Assembly (NCBI RefSeq): GCF_035222485.1
Contig: NC_085920.1
Location: 62,001-126,000, forward strand
DNA: 64,000 nt
From: Podospora pseudoanserina
Lineage: Eukaryota > Ascomycota > Sordariomycetes > Sordariales > Podosporaceae
Reading direction: 5' to 3'
In this document: positions 20,252-32,448 of the stretch, one piece after another
Position numbering within the stretch: the first letter of the stretch is position 1
Layout of the letters: each line of letters begins with the position of its first letter
Translations under genes and position numbers: made by a program
The notes under the pieces: model-generated
The model's input: only the letters and a program-made list of their open reading frames with translations
What the model was told of the DNA's origin: nothing
Database searches by the model: none

Positions 20252-23200
20252 ACAGGGCCATAGGCTGTTTTAACAAGTAGATTCTCGTACCACGAAACCA
20301 TAAAAAGGTGCCTCAGTGCATGCTCTGCAGGAGCTTGACGGCTTTCCAGCGACATTAGCTGGCAACACAGAGGTGATGTACTTGTCCCTCGTGATAGTAT
20401 TCTGGTGTTTGTTGATTGAAGTGGATACCTCTAATCGCTTCAGGGGTTCAGGGGCATGTAAACAGGCAACAAAGATGAGAAAAATGCCGCCACCACCACC
20501 CCTGCTGTAGGTAGTCAATTGTGAAAACCCAGAAGTCCGACTCTGTAACCAAAAAGACGTCCATCCACACCATCTAATACAGCTTCGAAAGATGGATGGG
20601 AAGATTTCTCACGACTAACATATTACAGTGAAGCAGTCTGATCAGAAGGTGACATTGCCACACAAGATATCGCTATCGAGATCGTCCCAATCTAGACGAC
20701 CCAAGGTCATATATGCGATGCCTCTGTCTCCTCCTCCTGATGTCATGCAGAGGGCTTCAATCATGAAGCCTGAGACACGGTTCGCTGCGGAAAGGCCATC
20801 TGCAGTTAACAGAGACATGCTACCATGGCGTACGACAGTAACATCACAGGAAGAAAAACACTGCACTCGGTGGCGGTTAGGAGAGACGCATTCTCCAGCT
20901 TCCAGATGAGAGAGCCTGAGCCGCGGCCCCCCACAATGCTACCGTCATGATCCCCATTCGATGGGATAATGCCATGACTGATCCCCAGCACTATACCCAA
21001 AATCCCATCTCATGCTGATCCAGATCTCCACAGATACTCTCTCCAAGCGCTTGGTTCAGTCTCGGCAGTCAGCTGCAGGCAGGAAGAAAATGTGAACGGC
21101 AAGTCCTCTGCATGCATGAAGCCGCCCTCCCGGTCAGGTTCGGTGAAAAGATCCAGGTAACAATCCACTCCAGCTCTCCAGTTCGGCAGAAAGCTCCGTC
21201 CCGCGTGCGAAGACTACTTGATTCGGGGTCTAGATCCCAAGGCTCCCGTCCCATCTCAGGAACTTTCAACCTGACATATGGCCATTGTTGGAAGTCCGAC
21301 GCAGCTAGGAACAACAGACGAGGAAACGTGGGAGGCGTGTCAAACAACGTGCAGCGTGGCTGCTGCTAATTCAGCTTTCATCAAAGAAAGCAACTTGAAC
21401 CCTGAAAATGGTACGTATGACTTGGGGAAAGCCCCAGTCAAGCTTCCCTTTCACCCGCTAATTACCCCCATCCAAGGCCTAGGGCTTGCTTGTTTGTCTA
21501 GGCCATCAGCCCTCTCAGCCGTTTCTATCTTTTAGTTGCCCCCCTCTTTGCTCCCAGTCCCAAAGGAGGGTTGGTGACATCTTGGCAGTGAGAACGTGGG
21601 TTTGCCAAGATGAAGTCGGCGCACCCCAAAGCAAGGGCCATCGACCTTAATCCAACCGCGCCGTACGAGGTCCGACGTGGTGAGTGATTGGGGAGGCAAG
21701 CGGCACATCCCGTTGATCGTGGCCAAATGTCTAGCGAGGATGGCACCAGGGTCTTGTGGGGTGACGAGAGAATGTTGTGAGCAAGATCTTGCTGCTGCAT
21801 GCAGCCTTTGCTGCTTGCGCTAGTTTGTGCTGCCATCCATTGCATCGCATGTCGATGTTACTTTTATGGTCGAGGGCCTGCTCAGGTGACGGATGACCAT
21901 AGTAGGAGAAGACCGAGGAGCGGGCAATCATCCGAGAAGTTCTGATAGGGTCCCTCCCATTGCCCCTCTGGCAGATCCCACAGGTTGGCGTGCTAGCATG
22001 TGCCGCTGCATTTTTCATACGTACCATTATTGAACGACGAGCTGACAGTTCGTGGGTGAGGCGAGACCAATCTCATCCAAACAGACCCGAGAGATCGAAA
22101 AAACAGTCTATGTCGGCACTCCAAGGTAAATGAAACCAACACTAGCAAATTCAGGGGTCCAGCTGGGGTGGGATGTCGAATACCTAACCTTAACTATGCA
22201 CCTCAACTCGAACTAGGACAGATGTGGAGTCTCTTTGTTCTACCAATTCGCACGTCAGACTGATTGAAAATGGGCACACAGGAGAAAAAAGACATTTTTA
22301 TCAAGCCAATGTGTGAGCTGGCAGCAATCCTACGGCCAATATTTGGAATTTCTGACGGGAAGTGTGTCGGTCGTCTGTAGTAAGGTACTCAGCCATGTGT
22401 AGTTGCAGCCAAGTAGTCTTGGCTAAATCACGACAGGCCAAGACCACCAAGAACACCAAGAACCCAAGACCTGGATTGGCTGGCTCCGCGCTCCGAACCC
22501 GGTCGAGGATCAAGCCTCAACAGCCACGACGACTTGGCGGCCATCGAGAACCAATGTCAAACCCCAAAGTTTGTCTTTTTTGGCAGCTGTGGCGGGCAAC
22601 CCCCACTGAACCGAATAAGAGGCTGTCATGACGCCATTCCTGGGATAGAAGGGCTGGGCGCGAGATAGCGGTGGACTCGGGCTCTCAGCAACGTCAGTCA
22701 AAAAAACACAATTGTGGAATCTGGTGATAACGGTCAGCATCTTGTCGGAAAATTCGTAGCAAACAATGCAGGCCGGCCAAGGGCTGCCCGCTACCGTCGG
22801 TTTGATCGGGGAAGAAGCGGGATAGCCAAGACCCGAAGGCCCTCTGGAGTCTTTTATGGTCGACCGCCTATCACGTTCGCCTCCCCGCGCAGTCGCCCAC
22901 AATGGCGTATTGCGTGCTCACCGCGGGGCATTTCACCATCAACGCCATCCACACCAGTGACGCCCACCAGCTCCCCGGCCCAGTCCAGAGTGCAGAACCG
23001 CAGATGCAGCCACGGTAGACAGAGGGAAATCCTGCGCGGCTGCTCCGCTCTCGTTGCCCTTGTCGTTCTGGGCTTTTCCGCCTCCCCTGCGGGATGCCCT
23101 CGGGCACATGGGGAGGGGGTTGGAGAGCAGCGAAGAAAACCTTGAGCAAAAGAGAAGCTGATTTACTTGGCGACATTGGTCGAGCTGGTTATAAGGCCAG

Positions 23201-23371
23201 GTCCCATCGGCACTCCTTTGCCTCTCGATCCAGATAGAACCAGTGGTTGTGTGTCTTTTGTGAGTGGGTATCCCGACTGCCGATACTCCCAACTCATCAC
23301 CCACAACCCCAAGTTCTACATCACTCACAACACCCGCCGGCAGGGCCCATACACAAAGCCCGCTATCCATC
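20252..23371. other. 3.1-kb gene-poor stretch
   Basis: Longest gap in the window. No frame gives a credible protein and no exon chain could be built. Translations at 21278-21535 and 22714-23145 were examined and look random. No tRNA, 5S rRNA or transposon terminal repeat was recognised. The right end, with CT-rich and C-rich tracts just before 23372, is the MFS gene promoter. Confidence 0.5.
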
Positions 23372-25072
23372 ATGGGTGTCGATGAGAAGGCCACCGTTGA
23401 CCCGGGCTCGTTCCCACCTCCCACCGAGGACGAGAGCGGGTTGGTACTCAGCGTCGACTGGACCAAGGAGGAGGAGGCACGAGCAAAGAGAAAGTAAGTT
23501 CTGGCACTACTGCATGCTCCCCTGCGCCCCACCTGCCCGACGACACCTAGATAGCCCGGCCACTAACACTGTCCCATCTAGGCTCGATCTGATCATTATG
23601 CCCCTGCTCACCCTGGGCTTCTTCTGCCTGCAACTCGATCGTGGAAACATCTCCAACGCCATCACTGACAGCTTCTTCGAGGATGTCGGCATCACCCAGA
23701 ATGAGTTCAACGTCGGTCAGCAGATGCTGTCTCTCGGCATCGTGCTCTTCGAAATCCCATCCAACATGATTCTCTACCGCGTCGGCCCCGGCAAGTGGCT
23801 CACCCTGCAACTCTTCCTCTTTGGCACCGTCTCGACCTTCCAAGCTTTCCAGAACAGCTATGGCTCCTTCATTGCCACCCGTCTGCTGCTTGGTATCACC
23901 GAATCTGGTTTCATTCCCGGCGGTCTCTGGACGCTCTCGACCTGGTACACGCGCGCTGAGACGGCCAAGCGCGTCATGTTCTTCTACTTTGGTAACCAGT
24001 TCGGCCAGGCTTCTTCCAAGCTGTTGGCCTATGGTATTCTTCACATGGGAGGTGTTGGCGGAAAGGCTGGATGGTTTTGGCTGTTTGTGCTCATGGGTGG
24101 CTTCACCATTCTTTGCGGCTTCGTTCTTGGTTTCTGCCTCCCCGATTCGTTCCGCAACCCCTGCCCGGCCTTCCTGCCAGGCATCAGCTTATTTACCAAG
24201 AGGGAGCTTCACATTCTTCAGACCCGTGTCCTTCTCGATGAGCCGGCCAAGGGCAAGAAGAAAAAGTCCATCAAGATTGATGCCTTCAAGAGAGCCTTCT
24301 CCAACTGGCGCCTCTGGTCTCACGTTATCATCACCCTTTGCAACAACGGTCCTCAGCGCGCTTTTGACACCTACTCTCCCACCATCATCTCTGGTTTCGG
24401 TTACAAGAAGCTTCAGGCCAACGCCATGGCTTCCGTCGGTCTCTTTCTGCAGATTCCCACCTCGTGGGCTTTCTCCTGGGTATCCGATCACTAGTATGTT
24501 TCCTTCTCTCTGAATTCTTTGGAATTCTTACTAACATTATCAACAGTGATGTCCGTGGCGAGACCGTCATTGCTGGCATGTCCTGCCATCTGTTCGGCTA
24601 CGTCTTGAACCGCATCTTCACCGACCACCCCAGACTCCAGGGAGCGCGTTACTTTGGCGTCGTCTGGACCCAGACTTTTGGCACCTTCAGCCACCCTCTC
24701 AACATTGCCTGGATGTCGCTCACCTGCGAGGATTCCGAAGTCCGCGCTCTGGCCATGGCTATGGTCATCATGGGCGCCAACACTGCCGGTATTTATGGTG
24801 CGCAAATCTTCCGCTCCGAGGACTCCCCCTTTTACCGCCGCGGCTTCACCGTGGCCTGCTGCGTCCTCGCCGTCGGCCTCCTCCTTGCCGTCGTTCGTTT
24901 TGTCGACGACAAGATCCACAAGAGGAAGCATAACACTGTCCAGCTCGCCCACGGTGGCGGCGAGACGAGCGACGACGGCTCCAACGGCGAAAAGGGCATC
25001 TCTGCTCTGGAGCGTGCCGCCGGTGTCACCGTGCCAGTGGATGATGATGTTAAGAGGGCACTGAAGAACTAA
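23372..25072 (+). CDS. MFS transporter, allantoate permease (Dal5/ACS) type (519 aa, 3 exons)
   Basis: Proton-coupled uptake carrier of the anion:cation symporter branch that includes yeast Dal5, Tna1, Fen2 and Vht1; the substrate is probably a small carboxylate or vitamin. Exons are 23372-23493, 23582-24493 and 24547-25072; introns are 88 and 53 nt, and joins read AKRK-LDLIIMP and VSDH-YDVRGET. Residues 40-60 enter the first helix with the family signature LGFFCLQLDRGNISNA. TM2-TM5 show the typical QMLSLGIVLFEIPSNMILYRVGPGKWL and GITESGFIPGGLWTLSTWYTRAE segments. A cytosolic loop with a Lys cluster (GKKKKSIK) separates the two halves of the fold. The C-terminal tail is acidic and polar. The ATG at 23372 sits in CATCATGG context. 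Confidence 0.9.
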
Positions 25073-25833
25073 AAAGTGGTTTGCTGCATAATGATGTTAT
25101 ATACCCAGGTGGAAAGATATTGGAGTTGATTTGTTTAGTTTGTTTTTTTGGTATAGTCCCGTCTGTTTGATAGACTTGGAATACCCAATGGGCATGAGGG
25201 ATATTGGATAATAAAAAAAAATTGGATACTACAAGTCCCAAGTCTACGTTCTTTGTATCTGTTTGCTTTGGTGTGTCGACTTCTTATTCAAAATTAAACT
25301 TCGTGACAAAGTTGGGTACACATATGTTGCTTTTCTGGATAGTAGTTTTGATAACGGCCCCGATATTAAGCTACCTCAAATACTTCAGCTAGTCCTCCAT
25401 CACACCTCGGCCTGATGAGTGAAGCTCAAATCGGTTTCTTTGCCCACCCAACACGAACAGTCTTTATCAACTTGAATTTCAAATGAATGTGCCGCCAGGG
25501 GCAGTTTTTTACTCAGTCGTCCCGTTTAACAGTTTGACCAAAAACGGCTTTTTTGCTACTTGCTACATCAGTAGTTCATACTAAGAATACAAGGTATTAT
25601 ACATTTTGCGCTATCGGGTATAACAAGCTATCCATCCACGACGATTTCCCCCCTCTTTTCATCGTCCATCCAACAAAAAGCCATCAAGGCTGCTCGCTCC
25701 CGGCTGCGTAAAATCATGGTTTGCTCCCCAAAAAGTCGTCAGACATTATCGCAAATAGAAAAACAAGAAAACACAATGTGTAGTACAGACTGGTGCCAGC
25801 GTCCTCCTAGTCATAAAAGCAAAACAGACATCA
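25073..25833. other. Convergent intergenic region, MFS / RGS genes
   Basis: AT-rich spacer of about 760 bases between two convergent genes, with A- and T-runs consistent with 3' untranslated regions. No gene was found. Confidence 0.65.
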
Positions 25834-27983
25834 TCACCCCTTGCTGAAAAACCACCACAAACTCGAACTGGAACTCTTCTTGGACTTGAGCGTCCCGTCC
25901 GTATCAGAAGTGTTGTTGGACGACGAGGTCCCCGACGCCGACGACGACTCCGAGTTCCTCCGCTCCCGGACATATTTGGGCCACGTGTTTGTCAGGACCA
26001 GCTCCTTGATGCTCTTCTCGGCCGCGTCAAACACCGACGCGTTGAACAGCTCGGGGATGTCACCCTGATAGACATCCTGGAATGTGTTCATCATGCTGTT
26101 GGTAGAGACCGACAAGGCGATCCCCTCTTCCTCTCCCTTGCCGTCGGAACTGGGGACGATCGCGATACCAGGAACGGCAGGCATCTTGTCCGTCTCGACG
26201 TGGACAGAGATCATGATGCCTGACTCGGATCCCCTCGATTCTGGCATCCGCCAGTCGTGCACGCCGGCAGACATGAAGGGGGTAACAGGATCGACGTTGG
26301 CGCGGCTGTCGCCGAGCAGGTCGCGGATAGCACGGTCAAACAGACCACCCAGCTGCCGGGATTGCTCAAAGGCCAGGTTGAGGGGGAATTCGGCATCCTG
26401 AGGCGAGACAAACTCGTAGTAAATCTTGAGAGCCTTGGTGTATGCCTGTCGGACCACGTCGTCTGGGGCTTCAAAACGGTTGCTGGTGAAAGCAGGGTGC
26501 AGCGACGCCTTCCACTCTGAGACAGCAGTCAAGAAAGCAATATTCTCGCCAGAAAAGTCGCGGCGAGCAGAGAACTGCCGGAGAGGCTCAGGGTTCTTGG
26601 AGAGAACATGAACCAGGGCATCCATGGTCAAGATGCGGTCATCAGGAATCGAGTTGATGGCCAAGTCACCGTCACCGCTCTCCATCACGGACGATTGCTT
26701 CCACGGGTCGCCAAAGTTGAGAGATGACTCGCGACCGACCTTGGTTGACGTGGGGGACAGAGGGGTGCCGGGAACAGTAGAGTCGGCGGTGGACACGCTC
26801 TTATCGGAGCCGAACTTGCCCTTGGTCTCCCACTTCTTGATGATGTTCCAGGTCTCCTTGGCCAAAGCCTCATCCTTGTGAACCTGATAGCAGGGAACAA
26901 ACACAGTAAAGATTTCCATAATGAAGATGGAAACAGCAATCCTGCAACTCTTGTCAGTAACAAGTCGCCGATGGTCAAGGGCTTGAGGCATACCATTGGG
27001 GTGGAATAAAGTACATGTTGACGGGCGCCATCTCGGGAACATAGAGGGCAACAAGCCACATGGGCGCTGCGTGAAGTCTGTGGCCATGTTAGCAGTAACC
27101 CTGGGAAGTGCTCCGTATCAAGAATTCCATACCCTGCAAGACAGCAGGCGATGGTCTGCAGTTGCCAGCCGTGGGTATCACGGATCTCGCGTGATCGCCA
27201 GAGAATAATAGGGGCAAACACCCAAGCCCACAGAAACTGCCAAAATAGAGACGGCCACCACTCCCAACCACGACCCTGCTTCATGGCAATCTCGCCCGGT
27301 GTAGACCCGTACACCTCTGTGCCGGGAATGCCAAAATCGGAGTGGAACTTGCGGGAGATGAGGAAGATGATCATGACGACCAAGAACTAGCACATGGTTA
27401 GCCTCACGTCCCCAACTCGAGAATGAAGGAAAGGTAAAATATTTACCTGGCACGACATGCCCACTGTGACCAAGGTTGCCATTTTCGTCTGGTATTCCAT
27501 AGCCTTGATCTTTTGCCATCTCGATAGCGTCTTGGGCTGCTGCTTCCTCTCGTCAAAGCGGCTGCTCATCTGGCTGGGTGGTCGGGCGAATCTGCTCTGC
27601 GCTTTGGCAACATGGAGGAACTGGCTGTTGCCGGCTTGGAAGAGAGCGATGCCAAAGGGATACCAGATGCTCATGATCCAAAACTGGGCCATCTCGGGGG
27701 CAAGAGGTCCAATGGCATACCCGATCTGAACCGTGATCCAGTAGAGATGAAGCAGAATGAGGCCGGCAAATGTGAGGGGGAGACCACGGATTCGAACGGT
27801 TGGTGATTTGCGCTTGGTGTAGAGATATCCCATCCCGCAGGCTAAAAGGGCGGTCCAGACGGCGCCGAAGACGATCCACCAGATGCCGACGGCATTGAGG
27901 CGGACCTCTGGCTTGGTGTCTGGCGTGGTGCCAAACTCGGAGCCCAGCATGGTTGGTTTTGGGGATTCTCTGGGGAGAAGCAT
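25834..27983 (-). CDS. 7TM-RGS protein, GprK/Rgs7-like (660 aa, 4 exons)
   Basis: Predicted plasma-membrane regulator of heterotrimeric G-protein signalling: a seven-helix amino half fused to an RGS domain that speeds GTP hydrolysis by G-alpha. Exons are 27983-27447, 27386-27133, 27077-26994 and 26941-25834; introns are 60, 55 and 52 nt, each with GT..AG and a CTRAC-like branch. Joins read [22 protein letters not shown] and PPQW-IAVSIFI. The RGS part begins about residue 385 ([38 protein letters not shown]) and ends with [34 protein letters not shown]. Between these halves lies an insertion of about 80 residues, longer than the standard loop. The tail is Ser-rich. Fungal members of this architecture include Aspergillus GprK and Magnaporthe Rgs7; the assignment is by architecture only. 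Confidence 0.88.
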
Positions 27984-30180
27984 GGTGACGGGAAGGCCCT
28001 CGAGGGCTGCGAAAAGAACGTGATGGGGCCTTTTGAAGCAGAAGCAGATATGACGAGTTTGAGGTGCTCGGTTGGTCCCCGTTGGATTAGCGCTGTGAGA
28101 GAAAAATTCACCTGAGACCTCCCGACTGAGACGGGGATGGACTGAGAGAAGCGGCGGTCCCTTCTATATCACTCTTACAAAGAGGAGCATGGCCGCGACA
28201 ATCTCGGCGATCGAAAACGTGACTGTGGTATCGAGCATCTCACAGATAATGGCAAGGTTGCATGTCGATCCCTTTTGCGCCATGTTACGGTTCCTGCCCG
28301 GCGCCCTTGGGCTGCATGTTTCTTGGGATGGTGCGCATGGGCCGTGACGAGGGCAAGGGGAGTCGCATGAGGAGGTCCCTCGTGGCCAATGATGGTCCCC
28401 ATCTCCTGCACCACGACTTCCGAGCAGACTGCGTGCGTCCCGAAGGTGGTGAGGGAGGCCACAGAGACAGGTTTCCGGGCCGAAAGTCTGGGGGCGGGGA
28501 TGTTTTGACGTAGATCACCAGGTGCTTCTCCCCTGCGTCGTGCCTTTGTGAAATGCAAGACGAGCTGCCATGAGGTTTTTGGGCTGCTAGGCCGTGTCAG
28601 CTTCAGATTGTTGCACTTTCTGACATGATAGTAACACCGATTCCATACTGGCCATGACAGTTCATCCAACGGCCCCCTCATCCAATGCTAACACGGGATC
28701 ATGCCTGCTCACGAGACAGCCTGCCGTTACAACGGCTTTGACAAGTCTCACGGAATCTGGATTTGAGTGCTGGTATCGACGAAGAGCGAATAAGCTTCTT
28801 TCCTTGCCTGCCGCGCTAGAGCTCGGCCAGATGCAGCCTGCGTCGATCTCCATATCGTGATTGCCGGGTCCGGCATCCAATGGATTTGCGCGGGATGTCA
28901 CAGCATCGAGCATCTGTCAAGTTGTCAGTGAAACTGCAGGTATCATCATCCGCCCGTCGGGAGGCGGGCTGCCCTACATTTTGACTGAGGATCCAATTCA
29001 GGTTTCGTGCTTCAATAATTATGCATGCAAAGTGATTCTTTTTCTCGGCCGGAAAATGCTCTCATGGGTAGGAAAGAAAACAAAACACCAAACTGCGGCA
29101 ACTTCCTTTCCCCCACCTGATACCTACCATGCACCCACATGAGGCCCTGTCCAATGATCGTCGGCCAGGGGGCTTCGGCGAACTCGGGCACTTCCCTTTT
29201 TCTTTTTCTTTTTGGCGACCTCTTCCGCATGGATAACAGCAATCCAAAAAAAAAAAAATTCCGATCATCTTCCTGATCCGACTTCCAGCTCTCGGCTGGC
29301 GCTTCTCTGGGATCATTATTACAATGACGTCTGGATGACTTGGGATCGAGATGCTCCTCTTCCCCTCTCGATTGTCGCTTCCTTGGCCTTTTCTTTCTTT
29401 TCTTTCTGGGGAAGCAGCTTTGCCCCTCGGATCCAGCCCGGCGTGACGTACAGGTCTCGGAAGCGAGGCATGGTGTTTGTGCATATTGTGATAAGTGACA
29501 GGTCAATTTCATATCAGAAACTTGAGAGCTCACCGTGCAAGGTGAAAAGCAATGCCCCTACCAAAACCGGGCCTATTGCTCGGTCAATTGGCTGCCGACT
29601 CGTGAGATGGATGCAGGGGAGAAGAAACCTGCATCAACAAAACAATGGGAGGTGCCGGTGCCGCGTTTCCAAGAGAGTCAAACACGATGCGAATTCTCAA
29701 TATTTGCTGCATTTGTTATCACCAAAAGCAACCGACGTCCCTTCATGATGATGCAAGCACAGCACGAACCGTTGGCCATCGCTCTCGTTAACTGTCGACT
29801 CTGTTGGCCCGAGGCGCCGAGGTTCAGGGGTTCATCTGCATCTTAGTCACTGTCCGAAGCGGTTCGGACAAGATCTTCACATTGATAATTGTAGGCAATT
29901 TCCCCCATCCAGAAAGATGTCAGAAAAATGACCACCACGTGCGCTTATTCTTCCCCGATGACTCGACTGGATAATCGAAGAACCGAACGTTGCGTTCTCG
30001 GCAGATTTTCTCAGGTATTCATCTGCAACCAGACACATGTGGCACTCAACCGAAACACGCGTGGGAGCTCGCGTGAGTGCTGGTTTCCAAAAGATTCTAT
30101 TAAATCAGGCTAGGGGGACAGATATCGGCACATATGCGAGCCCACGTGAGTGAGGTAACTTCTCGATACTTGTTCGACGC
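27984..30180. other. 2.2-kb intergenic stretch, RGS promoter side
   Basis: Holds the upstream region of the RGS gene (left) and the 3' flank of the metacaspase gene (right). No coding gene or RNA gene was supported. A run of 13 A lies at about 29246-29258, with T/C-rich tracts just before it near 29190-29215. Confidence 0.5.
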
Positions 30181-31649
30181 TTACATGACAAACAGAAGGC
30201 TGGTATCTAAAGAATCGATCAGCATCAAGTCGTCTGCAGGATTACCAAGCGTCAAAAACTTACCCAGAGGGTGACTGCACGAGAGCTGGGGCTTTTGCGA
30301 GTAGTCCCGCTCAAGGATATCGCGAATGTTGTTCAAAAGCTCGACATAGCTCTGCTGGGGGTTGGCCTTGAGAGCAGAGATGAAGGCATGGGACATGGCA
30401 CCCGTAGCTTGAGAGTTGATAGTGGCATCGGCCGAGGTCTGATCGTCCTTGCTACCGCTCCACATGATAACATCGGCGGGTGAGGTCTTGGTGCGCTTGG
30501 TGTGCTCATAGGCGTCGTTGCCCTTGAAGGCACTCTTTGCGAGACCGAATATGCTGGTGGCCACGGACGCCATGTCGCCACGGGCATACGCACCCACCGC
30601 CGACAGCAAGCCCGCGCCGGCTTCCTTGGCCAGGTTGGGCTCCTTGAGAAGACCCTTGGTGTTGTAGACATAGGGAAGATCAAGTACAGAGCCAGAGTGG
30701 CACGAGTCGAAAATGGCCGTCAGCCGGACACCTTCGACCAGGGGCTTCACAACGTGGAAGTGGATCTCGTCGTCCACAATATGGCCGTTCTCCTTGAAGT
30801 CGACAGGGTAAATAACCTCATCGTGTCCATCCTCCTCGTCGCCATCATGGTCCTCGGTTTGACCGCCGTGGCCTAGTGTCACACACCATGTCAGCACCTG
30901 AATGTCATTGTCAAGCAAGCGAGACGCAACCCACCAGAGAAGTGCAGGAAGAGCGCATCGTTGGGCTGGGCATTCGCCACGAGCCAGCCCATGGCGTTGA
31001 TGATGTTTTGCTTGGTCGGTTGCATCACGGGGTTGGTCTGGTCGTCGGTCAAGATGACCATATCCTCGCGCTTGTACCCATGGTTCTCGATCAAGTATTG
31101 AGAAAGGTTCTTGGTGTCGTTGATGCAGCCGCGCAATTCGCCTTCCTGGCCGAAATAGTTGATACCGATCAAGAGCGCACGCCTCTTTCCTGTGCAGTTG
31201 GAGTACTGGAAGGTATAGCCGGCGGGGGCTCCGTGGCCGAACTCTTGGTGGCCCGAAGGAGGAGGCGGGCCGGCCCGCGTCGACTGCCCACGGTGTCCGC
31301 CATATCCACCACCGGCAGTTGGGTAGCCGTAGGAATCGAGATGCGGCGGGGGAGGATGCTGAGGAGGTTGGTAGTATTGCTGCTGCTGAGGCGGCTGGTA
31401 TCCGCCGTGCTGCTGCTGGTAGCCTCCTTGCTGATATCCTCCCTGCTGGTACCCGCCTTGCTGATATCCGCCGTGCTGAGGAGGAGGCTGGCCGTAGCCT
31501 TGCTGGTGGTGTTGAGGAGGCGGCTGGCCGTAACCTTGTTGAGGAGGGGGATACTGTCCATAACCCTGAGGAGGGGGACTTTGCTGATATCCGCCGCCGC
31601 CGCCGCCGCTGGGACCGTAACCTTGGCCGGGATAACCTCCGTACGACAT
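30181..31649 (-). CDS. Metacaspase (type I, 449 aa, 3 exons)
   Basis: Calcium-dependent Arg/Lys-specific cysteine protease linked to stress-induced cell death and protein quality control. Exons are 31649-30935, 30872-30264 and 30206-30181; introns are 62 and 57 nt. The first join creates [18 protein letters not shown] with catalytic His240. The second produces the usual C-terminal ending [14 protein letters not shown], encoded by a 26-nt last exon. The catalytic Cys is at 296 in [10 protein letters not shown]. The amino half (residues 1-150) is a prion-like prodomain of GYQQ, YGQPPPQ and GGYQQ repeats. The caspase fold starts at [27 protein letters not shown]. Start is the Met of [10 protein letters not shown]; a Met eight codons upstream is in frame. 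The gene is divergent from the WW/glycine-zipper gene. Confidence 0.95.
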
Positions 31650-32448
31650 GTTTTGTTCTTGGAGATACTTCAACGAGGGGAACGAACGGGAAAGGGACAG
31701 AGACAGTTAGGGCAGTTTCAAAGAGAGATATCGGGGAGAAAAGCAAGAGAGAAACTGTTTGGGAGTTTGCTTCGTGAATAATGGCAGCGGGTCAGCTCAG
31801 CTCAGGTGTGGCAGTAACGGGTCAGCGCAGTTGCGGGTTGCCTCACTGCCTGGCGCAATGACGAGGGGCATTCCTTCCATCAGGCACGGCTACTCGGATG
31901 CGATGGCGGGGCACTTATCGAAGAGCTTCTGCCCAGCATAGGTGGACCCCACCCCATGGGCCACGCAATGGGGCCCGATCGAGTGCCCCTAGCGAATCGG
32001 CACGCGCCTAGCCTTACAAGGCGCCGCGCCCATTGGGCTATCGCTACATGTGCATGATGTGGTCTCGTCTTCATCGTCAAACTCGCGGAAACAAACGTCC
32101 ATTGCTCCCCTTGGCTGCATGATGACCGACCCTCAGCTTTGTGCTTTGGTCGCAAACTGGCCTTTTGTATAGGAGCATGGAGAGCGATACCTTGATGCCA
32201 CAAAGAGTGGGGATGGGGAAATGAGGGGTCCGTATGCCAACACCCATTGAGGGGCATATCGGAGGCAGCCCGGGGGTTTCATCAAACCCGTCACGTTCCG
32301 GCCATTGTAGCCTGCCTCCCCTGTCGTAGTGAGAAAGATAGAAGTCGCCGCTGTCGTTTCTGACCCCCGTCTTCTTTTTTCTTCTCATTTTTGGGACTTT
32401 AGAGGTCACCAGACTAGTAGTCCACCGGCCCAACCCGTATAGCCCATC
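31650..32448. promoter_or_regulatory. Divergent promoter, metacaspase / WW-protein
   Basis: About 800 bases between two divergent start codons, so both core promoters lie here. A CT-rich tract at 32360-32390 sits close to the WW-protein start, a usual fungal promoter trait. No heat-shock element or other named site could be fixed with confidence. Confidence 0.5.

Noticed and set aside
22714-23145. 143-codon plus-strand frame before the MFS gene
   Set aside because: Arg/Ser/Pro-rich random-looking translation overlapping the C-rich promoter of the MFS gene.
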